Positions 14,732 through 23,212 are shown, numbered from the stretch's first letter. The stretch: 33,349 nucleotides of DNA from an uncultured Prevotella sp. (GCA_900544825.1 UQWP01000040.1:1-33349), one strand, 5' to 3'. Numbers and translations: made by a program. The notes: generated from the letters alone by a model not told the origin.

Positions 14732-16285
14732 TTATCTTTCGCTCTTTCTCAAACGCTTTTCCAACTTTCTCACTCCGGCATTCAGTCCGAGGACGATGAT
14801 GAGATACAGGCAGGCAACCACGCCCAATGGCAGCATTGCCTCGTAGGTGATGCTTCGGATGATATCGGAACCCTTGGTAAGGTCCACGAGACCGATGTAA
14901 CCGCTGATGGAAGTCTCCTTGAGCAGGGTGATCAGCTCGTTACCCATCGCCGGCAGTACATTCTTGAATGCCTGTGGCAGGATGATGAGTCGCATGGTCT
15001 TGCCATAAGAAAGACCGAGACTTCTACCCGCTTCCATCTGTCCCTCATCTACCGACATGATACCCGAACGGATTACCTCGGCAATATATGCCGCAGAGTT
15101 CAAACCGAAGGCTATGACGGCAACAAAGATCTTGTTGACATCGGCAGAAGCGAAGACCACATAATAGATGATGAGCAACTGCACCATGGTAGGAGTTCCA
15201 CGCATGATGGTGAGATACAACTGGCAGAGCATATTCGGAATGCGCCAACCACCTCGGCGTTCGTGACGGGCACGGACAATGGCAATCAGCGTACCGAGAA
15301 TCACGGACAGGATGATGGCGAAGAAAGTGATGATGAGCGTATTGCCCAATCCCTGCAAGAGATACTGATAGCGGTTATCGTCGATGAAGCAAGACTTGAA
15401 CTTATCCAAAAATCCATGCTGTGAATCAGTCACTTCTGCATTTTCGGAATTTACCATGATGACCTGTCGAACATCGGCGTAGGAATCGGTGAATCCGATG
15501 TTCTTCTCGCGTTCCGGGGTGACGGTAATACCGGCGATACCGGCATCAGCCTTACCAGCCTGTACGGAGGTGATGATGGCATCAAACTCCATATCGAGAA
15601 TCTCGACATCCACGCCCAGCACATCGCCAATGGCATTCGCCACATCTACATCGATACCCACAATCTTACCATCCTGGTAGTACTCGAAAGGTTCGAAGGT
15701 GGCATTGGTAGCGAAGCGGAGGCTCTTCTTCAGTCCGAGCTTCTGCAGCGCTTCCGGTCCTACCTTCTTCACATCAGAAGTCTTAGGCGTATAAGCCACG
15801 GCAATGCCACGTTCCAGATGACGGTTGACGATGGAATCAATGACGCCGTTCTCTTTCAGGATACGGATGGCGTGGTTGATGGACTGCTGCAATTCGGCAT
15901 GATCCTTTGCCACACAGATGGCGAAAGAGGAGGCATCGAAGGTTTCCGGAAGAATGCGGAGAGAGGGATTCACCCGCTGGAATGCCTTGGCTGGTGCCTC
16001 ATCGGTCACCATACAGTCGATCTTACCTTGGAGGAGTGCCTGAATGGCATCAGCTCCCTTGTTGTATCGTTCTACCTTGGTGCCATCACCTTTCTTTTCC
16101 AACTCAGTGGCGAGGCCGTCGCTGGTGGTACCTAACTGTACGCCGATGACAGCGCCCTGCAAATCAGCCTTCGTCTTCAACTGCTTCTTCGCATCGGAAG
16201 AATCCGAACCGCAGGAAGCCAGGAGAAGACAGGCTGTTATTACTAAAGTACTTAAACTAAATCGTTTTAATCTGTTATAAATCAT
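14732..16285 (-). CDS. ABC amino acid importer: permuted binding domain fused to permease
   Basis: 517 residues. Lipoprotein-type signal with Cys25 (LLASCGSDSS). Residues 41-158 match lobe II and the closing helix of GlnH-type binding proteins (LQGAVIGVQLGTT; RYNKGADAIQALLQGKID; TDEAPA; FAICVAKDHAEL; AIRILKENGVIDSI). Residues 186-278 then match the N-terminal lobe I (LRFATNATFEPFEYY; GIDVDVANAIG; MEFDAIITSVQAGKADAG; ITVTPERE; FTDSY). The order is therefore the reverse of normal, as in a circular permutation. The presumed amino-acid ligands, Asp95 and Arg259, are kept. Residues 305-510 are a HisM/GlnP-type permease with the EAA loop at about 418-446. It lies 11 bases after sdaA and 4 before the ATPase gene. 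One complete binding domain tethered to the permease would remove the need for a free binding protein. Confidence 0.88.
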   Translation of the reverse strand: MIYNRLKRFSLSTLVITACLLLASCGSDSSDAKKQLKTKADLQGAVIGVQLGTTSDGLATELEKKGDGTKVERYNKGADAIQALLQGKIDCMVTDEAPAKAFQRVNPSLRILPETFDASSFAICVAKDHAELQQSINHAIRILKENGVIDSIVNRHLERGIAVAYTPKTSDVKKVGPEALQKLGLKKSLRFATNATFEPFEYYQDGKIVGIDVDVANAIGDVLGVDVEILDMEFDAIITSVQAGKADAGIAGITVTPEREKNIGFTDSYADVRQVIMVNSENAEVTDSQHGFLDKFKSCFIDDNRYQYLLQGLGNTLIITFFAIILSVILGTLIAIVRARHERRGGWRIPNMLCQLYLTIMRGTPTMVQLLIIYYVVFASADVNKIFVAVIAFGLNSAAYIAEVIRSGIMSVDEGQMEAGRSLGLSYGKTMRLIILPQAFKNVLPAMGNELITLLKETSISGYIGLVDLTKGSDIIRSITYEAMLPLGVVACLYLIIVLGLNAGVRKLEKRLRKSER

Positions 16286-16296
16286 CTAATTAATCA

Positions 16297-17505
16297 TTAT
16301 TCTTCTTTAAAGCCTTTTGCCAAACCGCCCTCGCTGGTTTCCTTATAGAGCGAAGGGAGATCGTGACCGGTCTGGCGCATTACTTCTACTACTCTATCGA
16401 ATGATACACTGTGATGACCATCCGAGAAGGAAGCGTAGAGATCGGCATCCAGGGCACGGGCAGCCGCAAAGGCATTGCGCTCGATGCAAGGAATCTGTAC
16501 CAATCCGCATACCGGGTCGCAGGTCATACCCAGGTGATGCTCCAATCCCATTTCGGCAGCATACTCTACCTGGGCAGGACTACCCCCGAAGAGCTGGCAT
16601 GCCGCAGCTGAAGCCATCGCACAGGCTACACCTACCTCACCCTGGCAACCCACATCTGCACCACTGATAGAAGCATTGTGCTTGACGATGTTACCCACCA
16701 GTCCGGCAGTAGCCAAGGCACGGAGGATGCGTTCCTCGCTCATATCATGGGCAGTATGCATGTGATAGAGTACGGCAGGAAGCACACCACAGGCACCACA
16801 GGTAGGCGCCGTAACGATGGTACCGCCCGAAGCATTCTCCTCGCTCACCGCCAGTGCATAGGAATAAACCAGTCCACGGCTCTGCAAGGAAGCACGATAG
16901 CCCTTTGCCTTGATATGATAGATAGCCGCCTTGCGCTGGAGTTTCAGCGGTCCAGGCAGCACACCCTCGTGACTGAGACCATTGCGGATAGACTGCTTCA
17001 TGGTATCCCATACCTTGCGGAGATAATCCCAGATATCATTTTCCTCGCATTTCTCCACGTATTCCCAGAAAGAGCGGCCGTTGTCGTAGCACCATTTCTG
17101 GATTTCCGCCATCGTCTTCAGGTCATAGACATCTTCAGCGCCCAACTCCGACTGTCCTTCAGTACCATCGGAAATGGCACCGCCACCGATGCTATATACA
17201 GTCCACTCATCAATCACGTCGCCATTCAGGTCCTTTCCCACAAACTTCATTCCGTTAGGATGGAAAGGGAGGAAGACCTGAGGCTCCCAGATGATATGAA
17301 CGATATGCTTCTTGAGCACTTCCTCGATAGCCACATCGGTCATGTGACCCTTGCCGGTAGCAGCCAGGGCACCATACAATGTAACTTCGTAGGACGAAGC
17401 ATTAGCACAACGCTCTAGGAAGAGCTTAGCTGCACGCTGAGGACCCATCGTATGACTGCTCGATGGTCCCTTGCCAATTCGGTATAACTCCTTTAATGAT
17501 TTCAT
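16297..17505 (-). CDS. sdaA: L-serine ammonia-lyase (iron-sulfur serine dehydratase), single chain
   Basis: 402 residues. N-terminal beta domain starts LYRIGKGPSSSHTMGPQRAA; the alpha domain holds the iron-sulfur cysteines (APTCGACGVLP at about 233-243; CDPVCGLVQIPC at about 329-340) and GADVGCQGEVG. It converts L-serine to pyruvate and ammonia with a 4Fe-4S cluster acting as Lewis acid in the cytoplasm. Length and ending (YKETSEGGLA) fit the family. It is the first gene of an operon with an amino acid importer, suggesting that the imported substrate is serine or is converted to it. No clear promoter is visible in the 56 bases upstream, so read-through from the cyclophilin gene is possible. 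Confidence 0.93.
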   Translation of the reverse strand: MKSLKELYRIGKGPSSSHTMGPQRAAKLFLERCANASSYEVTLYGALAATGKGHMTDVAIEEVLKKHIVHIIWEPQVFLPFHPNGMKFVGKDLNGDVIDEWTVYSIGGGAISDGTEGQSELGAEDVYDLKTMAEIQKWCYDNGRSFWEYVEKCEENDIWDYLRKVWDTMKQSIRNGLSHEGVLPGPLKLQRKAAIYHIKAKGYRASLQSRGLVYSYALAVSEENASGGTIVTAPTCGACGVLPAVLYHMHTAHDMSEERILRALATAGLVGNIVKHNASISGADVGCQGEVGVACAMASAAACQLFGGSPAQVEYAAEMGLEHHLGMTCDPVCGLVQIPCIERNAFAAARALDADLYASFSDGHHSVSFDRVVEVMRQTGHDLPSLYKETSEGGLAKGFKEE

Positions 17506-17561
17506 TTTTTTCCCGTATTATCATGTTATTGTTTTCAAAATAAGGTTGTCCCGCTGGTGAT

Positions 17562-18329
17562 CTATTTCACCTGGGTGGCTCTGGTAATGACGACATCTTC
17601 GAGCGGACGGTCATTGTTGTCTTTGTTGGTAGCCACATTCTGGATCTTATCTACCACATCCATGCCTTCCAGCACCTCGCCGAACACGGTATAACCATTG
17701 TCAAGATGAGGCACGCCACCATGCTTGATGTAGCCCTGCTGCAACTGTTCGGATGGCAGAGCATAGGATTTCGCCCCCTCTCTCTTCTCCTTCTCTACAT
17801 AGTATTCCATCTGTCGGGGAGAGAAGTTTCTGCCCCAGGTGATATAGAAATCTGTAGAAGCAGATGCCTTGGATGGATTCTCATCATCTCCCTCACGGGC
17901 TGCACAGAGCTGACCGCGCTTGTGGTAATATTTAGGATAGATGATTTCGGCAGGTACCGTATAGTCAACATCAAACTTCTCCACCTTTCCCGGTGTTACC
18001 TTGCGACAAGAGTAATCACCACCCTGAATCATAAAGTTCTTGATGACACGCTGAAAGATACAGCCGTTATAATATCCGCTGTTCACGAGCTTGAGGAAGT
18101 TATCGCGATGATGCGGAGTATCATTGTAGAGAGCCACACGGATATTGCCCATCGTGGTTTCCAGCAGTACCTCGTGGCAGGTAGTATCACGAGGAGTCTC
18201 CCAAGGGAGCAGCTCGTTATCGTATGCCGGACGGGCAGTCTGCTGAGTTGGCTGAGCTTGTTCCTGCGCCATTGCCTGAGGAGCAAAAGCAGCCAGCAAG
18301 AGGGCAGATATCGTTATAATCTTTTTCAT
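17562..18329 (-). CDS. Secreted cyclophilin-type peptidyl-prolyl isomerase
   Basis: 255 residues with a signal peptide (ALLLAAFAPQAMA) and a Gln/Pro-rich linker, then a cyclophilin domain from about 50 to 253: TTMGNIRVALYND, HHRDNFLKLVNSGYYNG, FQRVIKNFMIQGGD (catalytic Arg and the Phe/Met/Gln cluster), and GYTVFGEVLEGMDVVDKI. A roughly 45-residue insert (about 168-212, SPRQMEYYVEKEKREGAKSY region) sits between the FYITWG strand and the last strands, a feature I associate with Bacteroidetes cyclophilins. It probably catalyses proline isomerisation in the periplasm. The -7 box at 18369-18376 is divergent from that of the 18498 gene. Confidence 0.9.
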   Translation of the reverse strand: MKKIITISALLLAAFAPQAMAQEQAQPTQQTARPAYDNELLPWETPRDTTCHEVLLETTMGNIRVALYNDTPHHRDNFLKLVNSGYYNGCIFQRVIKNFMIQGGDYSCRKVTPGKVEKFDVDYTVPAEIIYPKYYHKRGQLCAAREGDDENPSKASASTDFYITWGRNFSPRQMEYYVEKEKREGAKSYALPSEQLQQGYIKHGGVPHLDNGYTVFGEVLEGMDVVDKIQNVATNKDNNDRPLEDVVITRATQVK

Positions 18330-18368
18330 TTTCTTAATACTTAAATCTGTTTTTTATGTTATTGATTG

Positions 18369-18376
18369 CAAAGATA
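18369..18376 (-). promoter_or_regulatory. -7 box of the cyclophilin gene
   Basis: TATCTTTG on the minus strand followed by GCAATC, about 40 bases before the ATG. No convincing -33 box at the expected place. Confidence 0.6.
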
Positions 18377-18420
18377 ATGATTTTATTCTAAAAAGTTATG
18401 CTTTTCTCAAACTTTCTTTA

Positions 18421-18428
18421 TATCTTTG
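18421..18428 (+). promoter_or_regulatory. -7 box of the 18498 gene
   Basis: TATCTTTG followed by CGTGC. A weak -33 (TATG near 18397-18400) is about 20 bases upstream. It gives a leader of about 60 bases, and shares the intergenic region with the divergent cyclophilin promoter. Confidence 0.6.
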
Positions 18429-18497
18429 CGTGCAAAATGACAGAAACGGGCAAAATGATGCCCCAAAAATTGGTGAATAACATAAAAAGCTTCGAAA

Positions 18498-19457
18498 ATG
18501 AGGCGACATAAACGATTTGATATGATGACAACAAAAAGATTATATCTTCTTCTCCTGGGCTTCGCACTGATAGGAATGAAAGCCCAGGCACAGCACGTAA
18601 GCTTCGGACCTCTGCACAGTCAGGACAGTCCGAGGGAAGACTGGCTGTTGCCAGGCGATACGGTATATCAGGACGGAAAGACCGTAGTATATGGAGGCAA
18701 ACCGATGAAGAATCCCTACACCCCTATCCGGAATATAGATTCCAACAATGACGAACTCTACAAGACGGGCAGTTATCTGAAGAATCCGCAGGATAGCGAT
18801 TATTACAACAATCCGATTTCTAATCTGGTCAATTCGGGAGGATTGGGAAACAGTTATGATTATTGGGGAAACGACTGGGGCAAATATGGCTGGAACCGAT
18901 ATGGCTGGGGACTCCATAAGGGTCTGAACCTCTCGGTAGATCTTTCGGTCTTCGCCACTTTCGGCAAGCATGCGCCACACTGGGGCGGTTTTACCCAGAC
19001 CATCAATGCCACGTATCTCACGCCGCTTACCAAGGACAACAAGCTTTGGATGGCCTTGGGTACCTATCTCAACAACATCAATTACGGAGGCGACAATTTC
19101 CGGGATGGCGGTGTGTATGGCATTCTGGGCTATCAGTTTAATGAGCACTGGGAGGCATACATATATGGACAGGTAAGTGTTGCCAATAACTACAACTCCA
19201 TCTACAACCGTTATGCCGGATATGGTCCTTACGGATATGGCAGATATGGCATGTATCCTGGTGTATGGGGAATGGGCGTAATGCCAGGAGGATATGGTAT
19301 GGGAGCTGCCGGTGCCAATGTATTAGGTGCCGGAATCAGATACACCAACAAGAACTTCTCCATCGGAGTAAGCGTAGAAGGAAACTGGTATAATAACCCA
19401 AAGACGCCAACCTATTATAAACAGTATGATTATCCGGTTTCAGAACCGATTAAATGA
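18498..19457 (+). CDS. Secreted Tyr/Gly/Asn-rich protein, likely outer-membrane associated
   Basis: 319 residues from 18498; starts at 18522 or 18525 are as likely, since MMTTKRLYLLLLGFALIG followed by MKAQAQ is a standard signal peptide. The mature N-terminus carries GDTVYQDGKTVVYGG, then an Asn/Tyr-rich linker (DSDYYNNPISNLVNSGG) and beta-strand-like stretches (LNLSVDLSVFATFG; KLWMALGTYLNNINYGG; WEAYIYGQVSVANNYN). Residues about 234-275 are rich in Gly and Tyr (YAGYGPYGYGRYGMYPG), and the last strands (IRYTNKNFSIGVSVEGNWY) look like a barrel end. I do not recognise a family; it may be a small outer-membrane barrel. Followed by a strong terminator. Confidence 0.75.
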   Translation: MRRHKRFDMMTTKRLYLLLLGFALIGMKAQAQHVSFGPLHSQDSPREDWLLPGDTVYQDGKTVVYGGKPMKNPYTPIRNIDSNNDELYKTGSYLKNPQDSDYYNNPISNLVNSGGLGNSYDYWGNDWGKYGWNRYGWGLHKGLNLSVDLSVFATFGKHAPHWGGFTQTINATYLTPLTKDNKLWMALGTYLNNINYGGDNFRDGGVYGILGYQFNEHWEAYIYGQVSVANNYNSIYNRYAGYGPYGYGRYGMYPGVWGMGVMPGGYGMGAAGANVLGAGIRYTNKNFSIGVSVEGNWYNNPKTPTYYKQYDYPVSEPIK

Positions 19458-19462
19458 TAAAC

Positions 19463-19505
19463 AATAAAGCCAGCGACCAAAAAAATCGCTGGCTTTATTT
19501 ATTTT
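19463..19505. terminator. Terminator between the 18498 gene and the WecB-like gene
   Basis: A perfect 14-bp stem (19463-19476 with 19486-19499) with a 9-base A-rich loop, followed by T-rich sequence on the plus strand. The flanks are AT-rich on both sides, so it may serve both converging genes. Confidence 0.88.
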
Positions 19506-19529
19506 TATGAGTGAGTTGGCTAATTAGGA

Positions 19530-20642
19530 TTATCCATTGATAATTTGAACGATGCGTTCTGCCGAACGTCCATCCCATCTGTCAGGAATACCACCCTTCT
19601 TCCATTCACCCTTCACAATCTTCTCCATCGCCTGCTGAAGCTTCTCTGGATCTTCAGCAACGAGCTCGTTGGTTCCTACGGTTACGGTTTCCTGATGCTC
19701 GGTATAGCTATTCAGGGTGATGCAAGGCACTCCATTAAAGGTAGCCTCTTCTGCCACATTGCCCGAATCGGTGATTACGCCCATGGCATGGGCTGATAGA
19801 TAAGAGAAATCGAGATAACCCTGAGGCTGCACGACCATGATACCCGACTGATGGTCAGCCACATCCTGGTAAGCCTTGAAGGCAAGCACGAATCCCAACG
19901 CCTTGCCGCGCAAAGGAGCCAGAACCTTGATGCCAGCCTGGCGAGCCACACGGTCGATTGTTGAGATCAAGGTCTTCATCTCATCGATATTGTTGACGAT
20001 AGCCTTGCGGTTCAAGGTAAGCACCATATACTTGCCATCCTCCAGATGCTGTTCGTCCATCACCTGAGGACGCTTCATACGCTGCTGCAGGAACCGGATG
20101 TTATCGATGAGCACATTACCCACCATATAAACCTTAGAGAGTTCGGCACCCTCCTTGTTGGCGATACTGTTGTTGGAGATACCTGCGGTGAAGAGAATAT
20201 CAGAGAGTCCGTCGATCACCAGACGGTTGATTTCCTTCGGCATGGTGATATCGAAGCTACGGGTACCTGCGGCGATGTGAGCCAACTGAACACCCTGCTT
20301 CTTGGTAACGATAGCCACAGCCATGGTAGAAGCCAGATCATCCACCACAATCACCACATCCGTAGGATTCTGCTGGAGATAGCGCTCAAAATGAGCCATT
20401 ACCATACCGGTCAGCTCATTCATATTCTCACATTCCACACCCAGATAAACATCCGGCTTGCGGATACCCAAGTCAGAGAAAAGGGAATCTTCGAGTGTCT
20501 CATCGTCTTCGCGACCGGTATAAACCAGCTTGCACTCCATCTCCTCGCCCGCTTTCCGGGCATTCTCTATCGCTCTCATCACAGGAGCCACCTTAATGAA
20601 GTTTGGTCGGGCACCAGCTACAATACAAATTTTCTTTGCCAT
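19530..20642 (-). CDS. UDP-GlcNAc 2-epimerase (WecB) family protein with altered active site
   Basis: 370 residues with the full WecB fold pattern: GARPNFIKVAPVMRAI at 10-25, PKEINRLVIDGLSDILF at 135-151, VGNVLIDNI at 174-182, PQGYLDFSYLSAHAMGVITDSG at 273-294 and EHQETVTVGTNELV at 315-328. WecB turns UDP-GlcNAc into UDP-ManNAc for surface glycans. Here several conserved positions differ from E. coli WecB: the HVEAGLR motif reads HIAAGTR (Glu117 to Ala124), the GHRRE motif reads LNRKA (His213 to Asn211), the TxQHREM motif reads TGREDDE, and TERPE reads TEHQE. Asp102 and the PxE Glu are kept. It may be inactive as an epimerase or act on another nucleotide sugar. It lies 75 bases after the SPFH gene. 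Confidence 0.85.
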   Translation of the reverse strand: MAKKICIVAGARPNFIKVAPVMRAIENARKAGEEMECKLVYTGREDDETLEDSLFSDLGIRKPDVYLGVECENMNELTGMVMAHFERYLQQNPTDVVIVVDDLASTMAVAIVTKKQGVQLAHIAAGTRSFDITMPKEINRLVIDGLSDILFTAGISNNSIANKEGAELSKVYMVGNVLIDNIRFLQQRMKRPQVMDEQHLEDGKYMVLTLNRKAIVNNIDEMKTLISTIDRVARQAGIKVLAPLRGKALGFVLAFKAYQDVADHQSGIMVVQPQGYLDFSYLSAHAMGVITDSGNVAEEATFNGVPCITLNSYTEHQETVTVGTNELVAEDPEKLQQAMEKIVKGEWKKGGIPDRWDGRSAERIVQIING

Positions 20643-20717
20643 ATATTTTTAATAATACTGAACTTATGAAACTTGAATAAAGTTCCTGTTGATTACTTGA
20701 ATTACAGAATTACCTGT

Positions 20718-21668
20718 TTACAGTTTAAACAAATCCTTGATTCCACCAATAGATCCCAGGAGGTTGGTAGCCTCGTATGGCAGATAAACCACCTTATTAT
20801 CCTTACCCTGAGCCACTTCCTGCATCATGGTGATGTACTTCTGAGCCAACAGATAGTTGGCAGGATTGGTACTTTGACCTACGGCTTCGGTAATCTTCTG
20901 GATGGCGATGGCCTCAGCTTCAGCCTTGCGGATGCGGGCGGTAGCCTCACCTTCGGCTCTCAGGATAGCTTGCTGCTTGGCAGCCTCAGCCTTGTTGACG
21001 ATCGCTGCCTTCTCACCTTCGGAGAGCAGACGCTGCTTCTCCTTCTCACCTTCTGAAGTCAGGATGGTAGCTCGCTTGTTACGCTCAGCCTGCATCTGCT
21101 TCTCCATCGCCTGAAGCACACTCTCAGGAGGAGTGATATCCTGCAACTCTACGCGGTTTACCTTGATTCCCCACTTGTTGGTGGCATCATCGAGCACCGC
21201 ACGGAGCTTGGTGTTGATGGTGTCACGGGAGGTAAGGGTCTGGTCGAGCTCCATCTCACCGATGATGTTACGCAGTGTTGTCTGAGTCAACTTCTCAATA
21301 GCATTGGGAAGGTTGTTGATTTCATAAACACTCTTGAAAGGATCCACAATCTGGAAATAAAGCAGTGCATTGATCTGCATCTGGATATTATCCTTGGTAA
21401 TCACATTCTGGCGGTCGAAGTCATAAACCTGTTCACGAAGGTCGATGCTGCTGGTATAAGTATAACTTCCTCTACGCATCGCCACGATGGTCTTAGCCTG
21501 GTCGATGAAAGGAATGATAATGTTGATACCTGGCTTCAGGGTAGCATAATAGCGACCCAATCGCTCGATAATTCTGGTCTCACTCTGAGGAATAATCACG
21601 ATGGTTTTCTTTACCACTACCAGTGCAAGCAGCACTAGAGCAATCAATACATAAAGTCCTATTTCCAT
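20718..21668 (-). CDS. SPFH/Band 7 (stomatin-like, QmcA-type) membrane protein
   Basis: 316 residues. One N-terminal membrane helix (about 4-25), then the SPFH domain (IIPQSETRIIERLGRYYATLKPGINIIIPFID; VYDFDRQNVITKDNIQMQINA; TLRNIIGEMELDQTL), then a long coiled coil rich in Ala, Glu and Arg (about 185-265). Ends with YEATNLLGSIGGI. SPFH proteins form ring-shaped membrane scaffolds that often control membrane proteases. It follows an NfeD gene by 18 bases, the common NfeD-SPFH pairing, and both follow an M48 protease gene, so the three probably work together in membrane quality control. Confidence 0.92.
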   Translation of the reverse strand: MEIGLYVLIALVLLALVVVKKTIVIIPQSETRIIERLGRYYATLKPGINIIIPFIDQAKTIVAMRRGSYTYTSSIDLREQVYDFDRQNVITKDNIQMQINALLYFQIVDPFKSVYEINNLPNAIEKLTQTTLRNIIGEMELDQTLTSRDTINTKLRAVLDDATNKWGIKVNRVELQDITPPESVLQAMEKQMQAERNKRATILTSEGEKEKQRLLSEGEKAAIVNKAEAAKQQAILRAEGEATARIRKAEAEAIAIQKITEAVGQSTNPANYLLAQKYITMMQEVAQGKDNKVVYLPYEATNLLGSIGGIKDLFKL

Positions 21669-21686
21669 GATGTTTATAATTAAAAG

Positions 21687-22139
21687 TTAATACTTCTCTA
21701 CCTGGAGGATGATAGACTGGTGCCCCATCACTCTTACACGGGTTCCCTTGGCGATATCGCCAGCAGCGCCCGGAGCTTCTGCCTTCCAGTCATCACCATC
21801 GAGCTTCACTCTTCCATACCCACCGGCAACGATGGTTTCACTCACCTCGCCTATCTGTCCGGCAAGGGCATCGGAGTTACTCTTGCGATGATCAGCTCCC
21901 TTATGGATAGCCTTTACCAGATGCGGGCGAATCAACAGGATACTGAGTACGGAACATACCGCCCAGACCACCACCTGCAACCAGAACGGAGCATCCATCA
22001 CAGCCACAAGTATGCTGATAAGCGCACCGATGGCAAAACAAGTCACGTAGAAGTCGCCCGAAGACAACTCCAGGATGAGGCAGATGAACATGATGACTGT
22101 CCAAAATAGCCAGAGGTTTTGAGAGATATATTCCATCAT
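21687..22139 (-). CDS. NfeD-like membrane protein
   Basis: 150 residues. Two to three hydrophobic segments (about 8-26, 32-48, 50-70) and then an OB-fold domain (about 90-148: GQIGEVSETIVAGGYGRVKLDGDDWKAEA; GTRVRVMGHQSIILQVEKY). This is the short NfeD type lacking the ClpP-like protease. NfeD proteins partner SPFH proteins, which is what lies 18 bases downstream. Its first ATG is 4 bases after the M48 stop, so all three are co-transcribed. Confidence 0.9.
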   Translation of the reverse strand: MMEYISQNLWLFWTVIMFICLILELSSGDFYVTCFAIGALISILVAVMDAPFWLQVVVWAVCSVLSILLIRPHLVKAIHKGADHRKSNSDALAGQIGEVSETIVAGGYGRVKLDGDDWKAEAPGAAGDIAKGTRVRVMGHQSIILQVEKY

Positions 22140-22143
22140 ATCG

Positions 22144-23043
22144 TTATTTTTTAGTTGATTTCTTCATCAGCGAGCTAGCCTTGATGGTCTTGATGCCCGT
22201 TTTCTTAGTAGTGGATACGGAAGTCTGTCCCTGAGGCTTGTAATACTTCAGCGCTGTAGGCATCGCCGCCTTCAAGGCAGCAATACGCTTGGCATCAGAA
22301 GGGTGATCGCTGAAGATATCACTCTTGCCCTGATTACCCGAAGCCTCAGCCATACGTTCCCAGAAAGGTATCGCCTGCTGAGGATCGTAGCCTGCCATCG
22401 CAGCAAAGATCAAACCCATATAGTCGGCTTCTGTTTCGTTTTCACGCGAATACTTCAGATTACGGAAGGAGAAATACTGTCCGGCTACGGCACCCGCCAA
22501 ATCTCCCACTCCATTACCTACTGCCTGATTCAGCACACCGCTCAGAATGCTGGTACCTACCTGCTGGTTCTGAGCCTTGGAAAGCTGCTCGGCACTATGC
22601 TTAGCCACGGCGTGAGCTATTTCATGTCCCAGTACGATGGCGAGCGAGTTATCGCTGGAAGCCACTGGGAGCAAGCCCTCATATACCACAATCTTTCCGC
22701 CAGGCATACAGAAGGCATTCACACTGTTGTCCTGAACGAGGTTGAATTCCCAGGAATAGTTCTGCAGATCACTGGCGTATCCGTTCTCCTTGAGATAGGT
22801 CTCCACGGCAGCAGCCAGTCGCTTTCCGACTCTTACCACCTGTGCAGTCTTCACGGCATTGGTAGATTTCTTCGCCGAAGCCATGTACTTGGTATATTCC
22901 TGATTAGACAAACTCAAAACCTGCGCATCAGAAACTGAGATGCGATGGGTGCGACCCGTAAGAGGCACCTTCTGCGTTGTACCGCAAGATGCGAGCATCA
23001 TAGCAGCCAACATGCTAAAAACTAAAACCTTAATCCGTTTCAT
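22144..23043 (-). CDS. M48-family zinc metalloprotease lipoprotein
   Basis: 299 residues, lipobox Cys20 (AAMMLASCGTT). The catalytic motif HEIAH is at 140-144 and the third zinc ligand lies in SRENETEAD (about 199-207). Family landmarks NAFCMPGGKIVVYEGLL and SDHPSDAKRI are present. Related to LoiP/BepA-type periplasmic proteases that degrade misfolded outer-membrane proteins. The C-terminus is a Lys/Thr/Ser-rich tail. First gene of the M48-NfeD-SPFH unit. Assignment secure; substrates unknown. Confidence 0.92.
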   Translation of the reverse strand: MKRIKVLVFSMLAAMMLASCGTTQKVPLTGRTHRISVSDAQVLSLSNQEYTKYMASAKKSTNAVKTAQVVRVGKRLAAAVETYLKENGYASDLQNYSWEFNLVQDNSVNAFCMPGGKIVVYEGLLPVASSDNSLAIVLGHEIAHAVAKHSAEQLSKAQNQQVGTSILSGVLNQAVGNGVGDLAGAVAGQYFSFRNLKYSRENETEADYMGLIFAAMAGYDPQQAIPFWERMAEASGNQGKSDIFSDHPSDAKRIAALKAAMPTALKYYKPQGQTSVSTTKKTGIKTIKASSLMKKSTKK

Positions 23044-23102
23044 GTTCTATCTTCTCTTAAGTTATATATTCTATTTGCAAGAAATAGCTATCTTATGATT
23101 TG

Positions 23103-23110
23103 CAAATATA
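23103..23110 (-). promoter_or_regulatory. -7 box of the M48-NfeD-SPFH operon
   Basis: TATATTTG on the minus strand followed by CAAATC, about 60 bases before the ATG at 23043. A TTGGTTG at about 23127-23133 (minus) could be the -33 element. Confidence 0.55.
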
Positions 23111-23150
23111 CATCAAATACACGAAACAACCAAGTTTTTCCGAGAATTTA

Positions 23151-23212
23151 ACAAAAAATTAATCCCGGTTCCGAGATTCAAACGATGAATCTCAGAGCCG
23201 GGATTGTTTTTT
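23151..23212. terminator. Terminator after the GH109-like gene
   Basis: A long stem (23161-23168 with 23198-23205, and 23173-23180 with 23186-23193, with a mostly paired internal section) and a 5-base loop. The minus strand continues AATTTTTTGT and the plus strand GTTTTTTATG, so it could act both ways. It separates the oxidoreductase gene from the M48 operon promoter. Confidence 0.88.

Noticed and set aside
14732..16285. Two separate binding domains before the permease, as in GlnP
   Set aside because: The two segments do not repeat each other: each supplies a different part of a single binding domain, so one permuted domain explains them better.
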